Source of the DNA: Janthinobacterium saanense | GTDB lineage: Bacteria; Pseudomonadota; Gammaproteobacteria; Burkholderiales; Burkholderiaceae_D | Assembly (NCBI RefSeq): GCF_014200675.1 | Contig: NZ_JACHCI010000015.1 | Location: forward strand, 90,159 to 154,158 | Length of the DNA: 64,000 nucleotides | Direction: 5' to 3' | Made by a program: the position numbers and the translations under genes | The notes under the pieces: model-generated | The model's input: the letters and a program-made list of their open reading frames with translations, nothing else | What the model was told of the DNA's origin: nothing | Database searches by the model: none | Shown here: one piece after another, positions 25,553-33,206 of the stretch | How positions within the stretch are numbered: position 1 is the first letter of the stretch | How the letters are laid out: each line of letters begins with the position of its first letter

Positions 25553-25577
25553 GCGCATCGCCGTATCAGCGATGCGC
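25553..25577. terminator. Hairpin between convergent genes
   Basis: A perfect 9-bp stem GCGCATCGC / GCGATGCGC with a 7-base loop lies between the DUF6434 stop and the stop of the convergent MFS gene. It lacks a long T run on either side, so it may be a weak bidirectional terminator. Confidence 0.5.
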
Positions 25578-25596
25578 ATAGGTGATCAATATGCTA

Positions 25597-26814
25597 TCAA
25601 GCCGGCTGCACGCCATCCAGGTTGCGGCTGCGGTTTTCCACCAGCACGGAAATGCCGAGCACGACGATGCCGCCGCAGGCCAGCATGGCGCCGACCCAGC
25701 CGGTCGAACGCAAGCCCATGCCCATGGCAATCGCGATGCCGCCGGCCCAGGCGCCCAGGGCGTTGGCGATGTTGAAGGCCGAATGGTTGAGGGCGGCGGC
25801 CACGGTTTGCGCGTCGCCGGCCACGTCCATCAAGCGCGTTTGCACGGCAGGCGCGACGGCGATGCCGGCGCCGATGGCGAACAGGTTGATGGCCGTCAGC
25901 CACACATTGCTGCTGGTGTAGGTGAACGCGGCCAGGGCGGCGACGTTCCACAGCAGCACGCCAAAGATGGTCCACAGACGCGAGCGGTCGGCCAGCCAGC
26001 CGCCGATCAGGTTACCCACCGTCATGCCGACACCGATAATGGCCAGCAAGATGGAAATGACCAGCGGCGATACTTTGGTAATTTCCAGCAAGGTAGGCGT
26101 AATAAAGGTGTAGACGGCAAACATGCCGCCGAAACCGATCGCCACCATCAGCAAGGTCAGCCACACTTGCAGGCGGCGGAACACGCCCAGTTCGCGGCTG
26201 GGGCTGGAATCGCCGGCAGCGACCATGGGCACGAAGATGCGCACCATCAGCATGGTCAGCAAACCCAGCGCGGCGACCAGCAAAAAGGCCGAGCGCCAGC
26301 CCAAAGTCTGGCCGATATAGGTCGCCAGCGGCACGCCAAAGATATTGGCCACCGTCAGGCCCATCAGCACGCGCGCCACGGCCTGGCCGCGCCGGTCGGG
26401 GTCGGCCAGGGCGGCCGCTACCAATGCGGCCACGCCGAAATAAGCGCCGTGCGGGATGCCGGCCACGAAGCGGGCTACCACCAGCAAGCCGTAGTTGGGC
26501 GCGATGGCGCTCAGCAAATTGCCGCCAGCGAACATCAGCATCAGACAGATCAGCATCAAGCGGCGCGGCATGCGCGCCAGGAAAATCGTGATCAGCGGCG
26601 CACCGACCACCACGCCCAGCGCATAGGCGCTGATCATATGACTCATTTGCGGCAAGCTGGTATTGAGGTCGTCGGCCACCACGGGCAGGATGCTCATGGA
26701 GGCGAATTCGCCCGTACCGATGGCCAGGCCGCCAATGGCCAGGGCCAGGTCGGCATAGCCAGCGCCAAAAGGCGCAGTGACGCGCGGAATCAATGGATCT
26801 ACAGATGCATGCAT
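25597..26814 (-). CDS. MFS transporter (AraJ/sugar-efflux-like)
   Basis: A 405-residue protein with 12 predicted helices and MFS signatures: GTGEFASMSILPVVADDL in the first helix region, LARMPRRLMLI in the loop after helix 2 and GVMGLTVAN-like packing in the middle (VLMGLTVANIFGVPLATYIG, quoted in full). The GTGEF and PVVADDL pattern is typical of AraJ, NepI and related drug or sugar exporters. A 245-base gap separates it from the downstream-oriented SRPBCC gene. Substrate unknown. Confidence 0.87.
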   Translation of the reverse strand: MHASVDPLIPRVTAPFGAGYADLALAIGGLAIGTGEFASMSILPVVADDLNTSLPQMSHMISAYALGVVVGAPLITIFLARMPRRLMLICLMLMFAGGNLLSAIAPNYGLLVVARFVAGIPHGAYFGVAALVAAALADPDRRGQAVARVLMGLTVANIFGVPLATYIGQTLGWRSAFLLVAALGLLTMLMVRIFVPMVAAGDSSPSRELGVFRRLQVWLTLLMVAIGFGGMFAVYTFITPTLLEITKVSPLVISILLAIIGVGMTVGNLIGGWLADRSRLWTIFGVLLWNVAALAAFTYTSSNVWLTAINLFAIGAGIAVAPAVQTRLMDVAGDAQTVAAALNHSAFNIANALGAWAGGIAIAMGMGLRSTGWVGAMLACGGIVVLGISVLVENRSRNLDGVQPA

Positions 26815-27059
26815 GTTGTTAACTGAGTAAGGATGACAGGGTGAAAAGTGCGCTGGTGAAGAAGGCAGGGAGAGCTGCCTACAGGCAATATTGTAAAAGA
26901 TTCAGGCAATCTCTGCCGGGGAGCGGTCAAATTTGCTGCGCCGCACACAACAAGGATTGCTCTTGTTGTTAACGATAACACAGATGTATCGCAGTTCCGC
27001 TGCCTATCTGCAGATAAGCGCGGAACCGGGTTTGTCACTGTCTTATTTGTGCAAGACTA

Positions 27060-27476
27060 TTATTTACGCAAGGACTGTTGCAGCGCTTCCAAGCCAGCCA
27101 CGTAAATGCCGTGGAACAGGGCGGTGACTTCTTCCTCGGTCACGCCGGCGGGCGTGAATTGGCCGGACCAGGTGACGCGCGCATGTTCGCTGCCGGCGAT
27201 CGCATCGACTTGCAGGGTCGAGCGGTAATTGCTGGCGGGAAACGGCGCCTGCAGAATCGAATAGCTGTAGCTGCGCGCCGCATTGTCATATGCTTCCAGG
27301 CGTTCGATGATGGCTTCGCCGGCAGGATTGGCCAGGTGGCGGACCTGGCCGCCTTCGCTCAGGGTGCTGCTGGGAATGTAGGGCAGCCAGTCGGGCAGGG
27401 AATTGAAGCCGCCGATCAATTGCCATACCTGCTCTGGCGTGGCGGCGATATCGATAGATGTTGTAGTGCTGGCCAT
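27060..27476 (-). CDS. SRPBCC family protein (START-like)
   Basis: A 138-residue protein beginning with the usual IDIAATPEQVWQLIGGF and continuing with DWLPYIPSSTL and a C-terminal amphipathic helix. The fold has a deep hydrophobic pocket for small ligands (polyketide cyclase/dehydrase type, COG3427-like). AAGGAG lies 6 bases upstream of the ATG. It follows the aldo/keto reductase by 12 bases and is probably its operon partner under the divergent LysR regulator. Confidence 0.85.
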   Translation of the reverse strand: MASTTTSIDIAATPEQVWQLIGGFNSLPDWLPYIPSSTLSEGGQVRHLANPAGEAIIERLEAYDNAARSYSYSILQAPFPASNYRSTLQVDAIAGSEHARVTWSGQFTPAGVTEEEVTALFHGIYVAGLEALQQSLRK

Positions 27477-27488
27477 GGTGGCTCCTTG

Positions 27489-28505
27489 TTAAATGGTGTC
27501 GCCAGGCAGCGGTGCGGCGCGGCTGACCAGGTTTTCGGTCCGCATCTCTTGCCAGAAGGCGGCAGGGATGACGCTATTGAGTGCAGCCAGGTCTTCGGCC
27601 AGGCGTTCCGGACGGCTGGCGCCAGGGATCACGGCCGCCACGGCCGGGTTGGCCAGCGAGAATTGCAGGGCGGCCGCCTTGACGCTCACGCCATGGCGGG
27701 CGGCAATCGCCTTGATGCGCTCGACCTTGGCGATGATCTCGGGCGAGGCTTTCTGGTATTCAAAGTGGGCGCCGCCAGCCAGGATGCCCGAACTGTAAGG
27801 GCCGCCGACGACGATATCGACGTGTTGACGGGCCGCTTCAGGCATCAGGCGCTGCAGGGCGCGCTCATGGTCGAGCAGGGTGTAGCGGCCGGCCAGCAAG
27901 AAGCCGTCCGGCTGCGCTTCGGCCAGGTCCAGGGTCAGTTCCAGCGGTTCGACTTTATTGACGCCGATGCCCCAGGCCTTGATCACGCCTTCTTCTTTTA
28001 AACGGGTCAGTACGCGGAAGGCGCCGGTGCGGGCAATTTCAAATTGCGCCAGCCAGTTGTCGCCATGGAAGTCCTGGGCAATATCGTGTACCCAGACGAT
28101 GTCGAGACGGTCCGTGTCCAGGCGTTTCAGGCTATCTTCGATCGAGCGCAAGGTGGCGTCGGCCGTATAGTCGTCGACGATCTTGTTCTTGCGGCCAAAT
28201 TCGAACAGGCCGCCTTTTTCGCCCAGTTCACGCGTGGCCGGGTCTTCCAGTTCGTCCAGCAGGATGCGGCCGACCTTGGTGCTGAGGATGTAGTCGTCGC
28301 GGCGGTGTTTCTTGAGCGCAGCGCCGAGGCGGATCTCGGCCAGGCCGGCGCCGTAGAACGGGGCCGTGTCGAAATAGCGGATGCCGCTGTCCCAGGCCGC
28401 GTCGACGGTAGCCAGCGCTTCGTCTTCAGGAATGTTGCGGAACATATTGCCCAGTGGCGCAGTGCCGAAACCCAGTTTGCCGGTCAGTAAGTGTTTGATG
28501 CTCAT
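27489..28505 (-). CDS. Aldo/keto reductase (D-threo-aldose 1-dehydrogenase-like)
   Basis: A 338-residue TIM-barrel oxidoreductase with the family motifs LGFGTAPLGNMF, GIRYFDTAPFYG (catalytic Asp and Tyr), a TKVGR lysine and the C-terminal NADP site GASRPERLAEDL. The extended first motif and the inserted segment before YTADATLRSIEDSL are typical of the D-threo-aldose 1-dehydrogenase/pyridoxal dehydrogenase subgroup. It is divergent from a LysR regulator with a perfect dyad between them, and co-oriented with an SRPBCC gene. Confidence 0.88.
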   Translation of the reverse strand: MSIKHLLTGKLGFGTAPLGNMFRNIPEDEALATVDAAWDSGIRYFDTAPFYGAGLAEIRLGAALKKHRRDDYILSTKVGRILLDELEDPATRELGEKGGLFEFGRKNKIVDDYTADATLRSIEDSLKRLDTDRLDIVWVHDIAQDFHGDNWLAQFEIARTGAFRVLTRLKEEGVIKAWGIGVNKVEPLELTLDLAEAQPDGFLLAGRYTLLDHERALQRLMPEAARQHVDIVVGGPYSSGILAGGAHFEYQKASPEIIAKVERIKAIAARHGVSVKAAALQFSLANPAVAAVIPGASRPERLAEDLAALNSVIPAAFWQEMRTENLVSRAAPLPGDTI

Positions 28506-28552
28506 GGTGTTTTTCCTTGTAGCTGTGAGTGAGTGAAGACAGAATAGCTGGA

Positions 28553-28590
28553 CAAGTTAAGCCTGTCCAAGACATAATTTGCTTAACTTG
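28553..28590. promoter_or_regulatory. Candidate LysR-regulator operator
   Basis: A perfect 10-bp dyad, CAAGTTAAGC (28553-28562) and GCTTAACTTG (28581-28590), lies between the divergent aldo/keto reductase and LysR genes, 26 bases upstream of lysR. A shorter overlapping dyad GGACA/TGTCC (28550-28568) is also present. Position and symmetry fit autoregulation plus control of the reductase operon. Confidence 0.6.
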
Positions 28591-28615
28591 AGTCATAAAA
28601 GGTCTAATCAAAGCC

Positions 28616-29551
28616 ATGCTGGATATCCGACAACTGCAATACTTCGTCGCCGTCGCCGAGGAAGAACACGTGGGCCGTGCTGCCGAGCGCCTGCATATTT
28701 CACAATCGCCGCTGAGCCGGCAGATCGCGCAGCTGGAAGACAAGCTGGGTTTGATCTTGTTTGAGCGCAATGCCCAGCGCATACGCTTGACGCGCGACGG
28801 CCATACCTTCCTGGCCGAAACGCGGGCCTTTTTGACGCATGGCAACCGGCTGGAAGCCCTGGCCAAGCGCCTGGGCCGTGGCGACGAAGGCGGCCTGTGC
28901 ATAGGCTATATCGATAATGCCATGCATACGGGGGTATTGCCCGATGGCTTGCGGGCCTTGCGGGTGGGCCGGCCGCAGGTGCATATTGCCCTGTACAACC
29001 TGCATTCCGCGGAACAGGTGGAAGGCTTGCGCCAGCGCAGCCTCGATATCGCACTGCTGTGCGTGCCACCGCTGCCGGATGATCCCGACCTCGATAGCCT
29101 GCAAATCCTCAGCGATCCCATGCTGCTGGCGCTGCCTGAGGCGCACCCGCTGGCGGCCAAGGCCGAGCTGACACCAGCCGACCTGGCCGACCAGGAATGG
29201 ATCGCCGTGCTGCATAAGGTCGCCGTGCTGAACAAGGACAGCGCCTTGAAACACGACAATTTTGTCGCTGCCTGCGTTCGCGCCGGCTTTACGCCCGATA
29301 TTCGCCTGGAAGCAACAGAGCCGTTGACGGCGCTGGGATTGGTAGCGGCCGGGCTGGGCATGGTGATGATACAGCGCAGCTTGCGCCAGCACGTGCCGGC
29401 CGGCGTGGTGGTGCGTGAACTGGCGTGGTTCAGTTACCGCACGCCGCTGTGGCTCGCCTGGCACAAGGTGAATCTGCGCCCGCTGGTGGGCATCTTCCGC
29501 GCAACCTTGCTGGCCCAAGCGCAGGTATCAGAGTTTCCGAACGCGGCTTAG
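28616..29551 (+). CDS. LysR-family transcriptional regulator
   Basis: A 311-residue regulator. The winged HTH is at residues 3-60 (LRQLQYF-type start IRQLQYFVAVAEE, HISQSPLSRQIAQLE, LFERNAQRIRLT), followed by a LysR substrate-binding domain from about residue 90. It is transcribed away from the aldo/keto reductase-SRPBCC pair, its probable target. Its last 24 bases overlap the end of the convergent DUF6328 gene. Confidence 0.92.
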   Translation: MLDIRQLQYFVAVAEEEHVGRAAERLHISQSPLSRQIAQLEDKLGLILFERNAQRIRLTRDGHTFLAETRAFLTHGNRLEALAKRLGRGDEGGLCIGYIDNAMHTGVLPDGLRALRVGRPQVHIALYNLHSAEQVEGLRQRSLDIALLCVPPLPDDPDLDSLQILSDPMLLALPEAHPLAAKAELTPADLADQEWIAVLHKVAVLNKDSALKHDNFVAACVRAGFTPDIRLEATEPLTALGLVAAGLGMVMIQRSLRQHVPAGVVVRELAWFSYRTPLWLAWHKVNLRPLVGIFRATLLAQAQVSEFPNAA

Positions 29552-29995
29552 ATAGCAGGGCAGCGCCCACCATACGCCAGCAATCAGTGCGGTCATCAGC
29601 GCGCAGGCGATCAGGCCGGCCAGGTGGCCGAAGACTTCCGACATGACCAGGTTGGTGCCCAGGATAAACGCCAGCGCCAGGCACAGGGCGCCGGCCATCA
29701 TGAGGCGGTCGGCCACCCGCTTGAAGCGTTCGCGGTTCGTCAAGGGGCGCATGATGCGGTGGCCGATGGCCGGCGCGCTGAGCAGCACCAGGCTGCTCAT
29801 GGAAAAGATGAAGGTGGCCAGGAAGACGATTTTCTCGGCCTGGTCGATTTTGGCAAAACCGCCATTGAAGGGCAGGATAATCAAAAACGCCGTCAGCATC
29901 TGCGCACCGGGCAGCAAGATGCGCAGCTCGCTGAGCAGGTCGGACAGGTCGCCATGCTCTGCTTCGGGTGTCGCTTGCTGATCGTCGTGCGGCAT
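29528..29995 (-). CDS. DUF6328 family membrane protein
   Basis: A 155-residue protein with a polar N-terminus and four hydrophobic segments. The segment LLSELRILLPGAQMLTAFL followed by LPFNGGF is the hallmark I recall for DUF6328. Function unknown. The ATG at 29995 has AGGAG 7 bases upstream, and an earlier in-frame start is not needed. The Cys/His-rich hypothetical gene ends 13 bases upstream of it on the same strand, so both may be co-transcribed. Confidence 0.8.
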   Translation of the reverse strand: MPHDDQQATPEAEHGDLSDLLSELRILLPGAQMLTAFLIILPFNGGFAKIDQAEKIVFLATFIFSMSSLVLLSAPAIGHRIMRPLTNRERFKRVADRLMMAGALCLALAFILGTNLVMSEVFGHLAGLIACALMTALIAGVWWALPCYLSRVRKL

Positions 29996-30008
29996 GATGG
30001 CTCCTGCT

Positions 30009-30737
30009 TTAAAACCAGTGCTTGATATGGCCCGGCTTGCGCAAGGCATGGTCGCGCAGGCGCTGCAAGGGCGTCGAGACGCAGGCAGCAACGCCATGTA
30101 CGGCATCGTAGCCGCAATGGCCGCACAGATGCCGCCGGTGTGGGCTCAGCGCAAAGTCGCCCAGATCCAGGTGCGGATGGGCGCAGCGTGGGCAATCGAT
30201 GCAGCCCAGTGCCACACCGCTGCGTAGCGCCGCAACATAGGCCAGCGCGGCTGGCGGCGTGATATTGATTTGCACGATGGATGGGTGAAACAGGCCGGGC
30301 AGGCTGCGGCTATCGATGGCCAGCGCGCTCACGTCGCGGACCAGCAGGGTGCCGCCATTGTTGGCTTTTGCCTGCAAGCGCAGCGTGCCATCGTCCAGAT
30401 AATCGAGCGTGATGGCGTGATAGTCGCTGACGTCTAACACGTCCGGATACAGCATATAGCCCATGGGGCTGGCGTGTTGCTTGCAGCGCATTTGTTGTGA
30501 GGCGGCAAAGTCTGCCAGGTCAGCCTTGGTGCCCCAGTAACATTGATGCGTGCGGCACCAGTGGCGAACTGCGCCATTGCGAAACTTTCCTGCAGGCAAT
30601 AGGTCGCACAGCACCAGGCCATCACATCCCGCACCGGCGCGGAAGTGGCCGCTCATCGTCGAGGTCGTCACGGCAATGTTGCCCACGGTGGCGTGCAGGG
30701 GCCAGCACATGCCGGGCAGGGTCAAAGCTGAGTTCAC
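30009..30737 (-). CDS. Hypothetical protein with a C-terminal zinc-ribbon-like region
   Basis: A 242-residue protein I do not recognise. Near the C-terminus CIDCPRC and, 18 residues later, CGHCGYD form two CxxC-type pairs that could bind zinc; the N-terminal half also has several Cys (HWCRTHQCYWGT). No membrane segment is present. The start is uncertain: a GTG at 30737 has no ribosome site, and the frame remains open upstream to a stop at 30807, with plausible coding text (LDGWSWLWLSIDQHIV) in between, so a rare CTG or other start further up is possible. Confidence 0.6.
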   Translation of the reverse strand: MNSALTLPGMCWPLHATVGNIAVTTSTMSGHFRAGAGCDGLVLCDLLPAGKFRNGAVRHWCRTHQCYWGTKADLADFAASQQMRCKQHASPMGYMLYPDVLDVSDYHAITLDYLDDGTLRLQAKANNGGTLLVRDVSALAIDSRSLPGLFHPSIVQINITPPAALAYVAALRSGVALGCIDCPRCAHPHLDLGDFALSPHRRHLCGHCGYDAVHGVAACVSTPLQRLRDHALRKPGHIKHWF

Positions 30738-30806
30738 GATGTGCTGATCGATAGAGAGCCAGAGCCAGGACCAGCCGTCCAGCGGCCGGTCCTGGCAAGG
30801 CGAGGG

Positions 30807-31019
30807 TTACTCTTCGGTATCGGCCAGGGTGACGATGGCGCGCGCCCATTTTGAATACTTGAGGTTAGCCAGGTCGCGCACGGTTTTCACATTGAAGGCC
30901 TGCTTGAGCAGCTCCGCATCCTTGGCGCTGACGCCCTGCAGCGCATCGACGGGGGCGTCGGCGATTTCCTTGAACGTCTTTTTTTCGTAGGCCTTGTCTA
31001 CCGCTTTGTTGATATTCAT
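30807..31019 (-). CDS. Small conserved helix-hairpin-helix-like protein
   Basis: A 70-residue protein of a type I recall from many Burkholderiales, without assigned function. It starts MNINKAVDKAYEKKTFKEIA and contains ALQGVSAKDAELLKQAFNV and TVRDLANLKYSKWA, a pattern like the HhH fold seen in DNA-associated or protein-contact domains. AAGGAG lies about 10 bases before the ATG. Three 11-bp tandem repeats lie just upstream. Confidence 0.75.
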   Translation of the reverse strand: MNINKAVDKAYEKKTFKEIADAPVDALQGVSAKDAELLKQAFNVKTVRDLANLKYSKWARAIVTLADTEE

Positions 31020-31038
31020 ATCCTGACACTCCTTAGTA

Positions 31039-31071
31039 AGTAGTCAATAAGTAGTCAATAAGTAGTCAATA
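31039..31071. repeat. Three perfect 11-bp tandem repeats
   Basis: AGTAGTCAATA occurs three times head to tail (31039, 31050 and 31061). The tract starts 20 bases upstream of the start codon of the 70-residue gene, next to its ribosome site, so it lies in its 5' leader or promoter. Confidence 0.9.
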
Positions 31072-31277
31072 AATAAGAGATTTAATCTTACATGTTTTTG
31101 ATTTTTCTCCATTTACGCTTGGGGACGTATCAAAGTCCATCGCATAAACTTATGCGCAAATCGTGACTCAGCCATTTCCGCATTCGTAGTACGATGGCCG
31201 GGCGGCGGGACTTTTCCTGGCCGCATGCCATGCCGTGCAATCGCCGGCATTTATTTGACCGTGTTCAGGAGGCGAGT

Positions 31278-31709
31278 ATGGGTTTGCTAGATCAACTTGC
31301 AGGGCAGGCACTGGGTGCCTTGGGCAACAAGGGCACGGATGCCGCTGGCGGCGTGGAAGGCCAGTCGGGCTTGCTGGCCAGCGTGACGGAACTGATCAAC
31401 CAGCATGGCGGAGTGCAAGGCTTGCTGCAAAAGTTCCAGGAGAGCGGACTCGGCGACCAGGTGGCCAGCTGGATAGGCCACGGTGAAAATGCCCCCGTAT
31501 CCGGCCAGCAAATCAAGGATGCGCTGGGCAGCGATACTGTCACGCAGATCGCCGAAAAAGCCGGCGTGACGCCGGATGCGGCCTCAGGCGGCCTGGCGGC
31601 CCTGTTGCCGCAACTGATCGACAAGCTGACCCCAAATGGCCAGGTGCCCGAAGGCGGCGACTTGCTGAGCCAGGGCTTGAATGCGCTGAAGGGCAAGTTT
31701 TTCGGCTGA
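31278..31709 (+). CDS. YidB-like (DUF937) protein
   Basis: A 143-residue protein with the YidB layout: MGLLDQLAGQALGALG at the start, LLQKFQESGLGDQVASWIG in the middle and a helical C-terminus with AALLPQLIDKLTPNG. YidB is widespread, soluble and of unknown role. The ATG at 31278 has AGGAGG 5 bases upstream. A strong terminator follows at 31728. Confidence 0.88.
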   Translation: MGLLDQLAGQALGALGNKGTDAAGGVEGQSGLLASVTELINQHGGVQGLLQKFQESGLGDQVASWIGHGENAPVSGQQIKDALGSDTVTQIAEKAGVTPDAASGGLAALLPQLIDKLTPNGQVPEGGDLLSQGLNALKGKFFG

Positions 31710-31727
31710 TATCGTCGGCTTGAAGCT

Positions 31728-31758
31728 AAAAAACCTTGCAGCGATGCAAGGTTTTTTT
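31728..31758 (+). terminator. Intrinsic terminator of the YidB-like gene
   Basis: AAAAAACCTTGCA, a 4-base loop and TGCAAGGTTTTTTT form a 13-bp stem ending in a T run, a textbook rho-independent terminator 18 bases after the stop codon. Confidence 0.92.
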
Positions 31759-31784
31759 ATGGAAGGTAGAAAACCTGCGGCGCA

Positions 31785-31869
31785 GAAAAAGCGACTGTGG
31801 CCAGGCGCGACGCCGCAGACAGCACTGTAGTGCGGCAAGGCCAAGCAACAACGCCACAGGCGCTTTTTC
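31785..31869 (+). repeat. Long palindromic element (copy C of the repeat family)
   Basis: An 85-base imperfect palindrome whose ends GAAAAAGCGACTGTGGC and GCCACAGGCGCTTTTTC pair at 16 of 17 positions. Its centre GCACTGTAGTGC and the adjacent GGCAAGGCCAAGCAAC mirror the centre and right arm of copy B. It lies at the 3' end of the LacI-type gene and overlaps its stop codon, and ends in a T run on the plus strand and begins with one on the minus strand, so it could also terminate transcription. Confidence 0.75.
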
Positions 31870-32977
31870 AAGCCGCAGCCATCATGCCGAAGCGTTGGGC
31901 GATATAAACTGGTTCGGTGGTCAGCCGCGCCGTGCTGCCTTCCACCAGATACGAGCAATAGCGGCGCCGTTCGGCTGAGCCACCGCGGCGCTCGATGCGT
32001 TCGCCGAGCATGGCGACCGCTTCGGCCGCCATTTTCTGCACGGGCTGGCGCAAGGTGGTGATGTCGTAGCTGAGCCAGCCTGATGCTTCCAGCGCGTCGA
32101 AGCCCGCCACCGACATTTGCAGGGGCACCTGGATGCCCAGTTCGTGGCGCGCCGTGTCCAGGCAGCCGATGGCCATGATGTCGTTGCCGCAGATCACGGC
32201 GTCCGGCACCCGGCCCAGGCGGTCGATCACCTTGCGCAAGCCATGGCCGCCGCTGGCGTAATTGTAGTTGCCGCTGACCACGATGGGCGCCGGCAAGCCC
32301 AATTCCAGCAAGCGGTCCAGCACGCCCGACTTGCGTTCCTGCGCCACCGCCGAATCGCCGGGGCCGTCGATGATGGCGAACTGGCGGTGGCCGGCTTCTG
32401 CCAGGCGCGACACCAGCAGCCGCGCCGCTTCGGCCTGGTCGCACAGCACGGCGGGCACGGCATTGTCGCGTGGGTTGCGGTTGAACAAGACCAGCGGCAC
32501 GTCGCGCCGCGCAAACTCGGCCATCTGTTCGTCGGACAGCCAGGCGGCCACGATGGCGCCATCGACCTGGTATTGCCACACATCGCACAGCGCCTTGCCG
32601 ATCTCGGCTTCCCGTTCCAGGGTGAATAGCAGCAGGCGCTTGCCCTGGCGCGCGATCTGCTGGCTCAGCTCGGACAAGATTTGCGGGTAGTACAGATTGG
32701 CCAGATTGGAAATGATCACGGCCACCAGGTTGGAGCGGCGCGTGATCAGGCTGCGCGCGGCCGCGTTCGGTATGTAATCGAGGGCGATGGCCGCCTGCAT
32801 GACCTTGGCGTGGGTGGCGGGCGACACGCTGGCGCCAGGCTTGAAGCAGCGCGAGACGGCCGATTGCGACACGCCGGCCAGCAGGGCCACGTCGTAGGAG
32901 GTGACGCGGCGCCCGGCGCCGGATGGACCTTGTGTTGTTGTGCTGGAAATACGGGCTACAGTAGTCTTTTTTCGCAT
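31868..32977 (-). CDS. LacI-family transcriptional regulator
   Basis: A regulator of 369 residues (375 if the GTG at 32995 is used). HTH with hinge near residues 24-80 (VTSYDVALLAGVSQSAVSRCF, quoted in parts: YDVALLAGVSQ and SAVSRCFKPGA), then a periplasmic-binding-like sensor domain with NLYYPQILSELSQQ and AVICGNDIMAIGCLD. The N-terminus is extended by about 25 residues before the HTH. No sugar genes are adjacent, so its target is unclear. Neither start has a clear ribosome site. Confidence 0.88.
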   Translation of the reverse strand: MRKKTTVARISSTTTQGPSGAGRRVTSYDVALLAGVSQSAVSRCFKPGASVSPATHAKVMQAAIALDYIPNAAARSLITRRSNLVAVIISNLANLYYPQILSELSQQIARQGKRLLLFTLEREAEIGKALCDVWQYQVDGAIVAAWLSDEQMAEFARRDVPLVLFNRNPRDNAVPAVLCDQAEAARLLVSRLAEAGHRQFAIIDGPGDSAVAQERKSGVLDRLLELGLPAPIVVSGNYNYASGGHGLRKVIDRLGRVPDAVICGNDIMAIGCLDTARHELGIQVPLQMSVAGFDALEASGWLSYDITTLRQPVQKMAAEAVAMLGERIERRGGSAERRRYCSYLVEGSTARLTTEPVYIAQRFGMMAAA

Positions 32978-33206
32978 ATTGGTCGGGCTAGCCACCTGTC
33001 TCTAGGTATTCCTGCAGGCCCGGAGGACGGATAAAAACTGTGTCTTGCCGGGCGGGCAGAATGAGCATAGCGCAAAAGATTGCCTGATGGCAAGACTGAT
33101 TCCTTGTTTTTATTTCATTGCCCATGTTGCAAATGCTATGACGTATTGGCATGGCAGCGGACCGGGTCGTGCCATACCATTGTTGCTGCGACTATCCCTG
33201 TATGGC

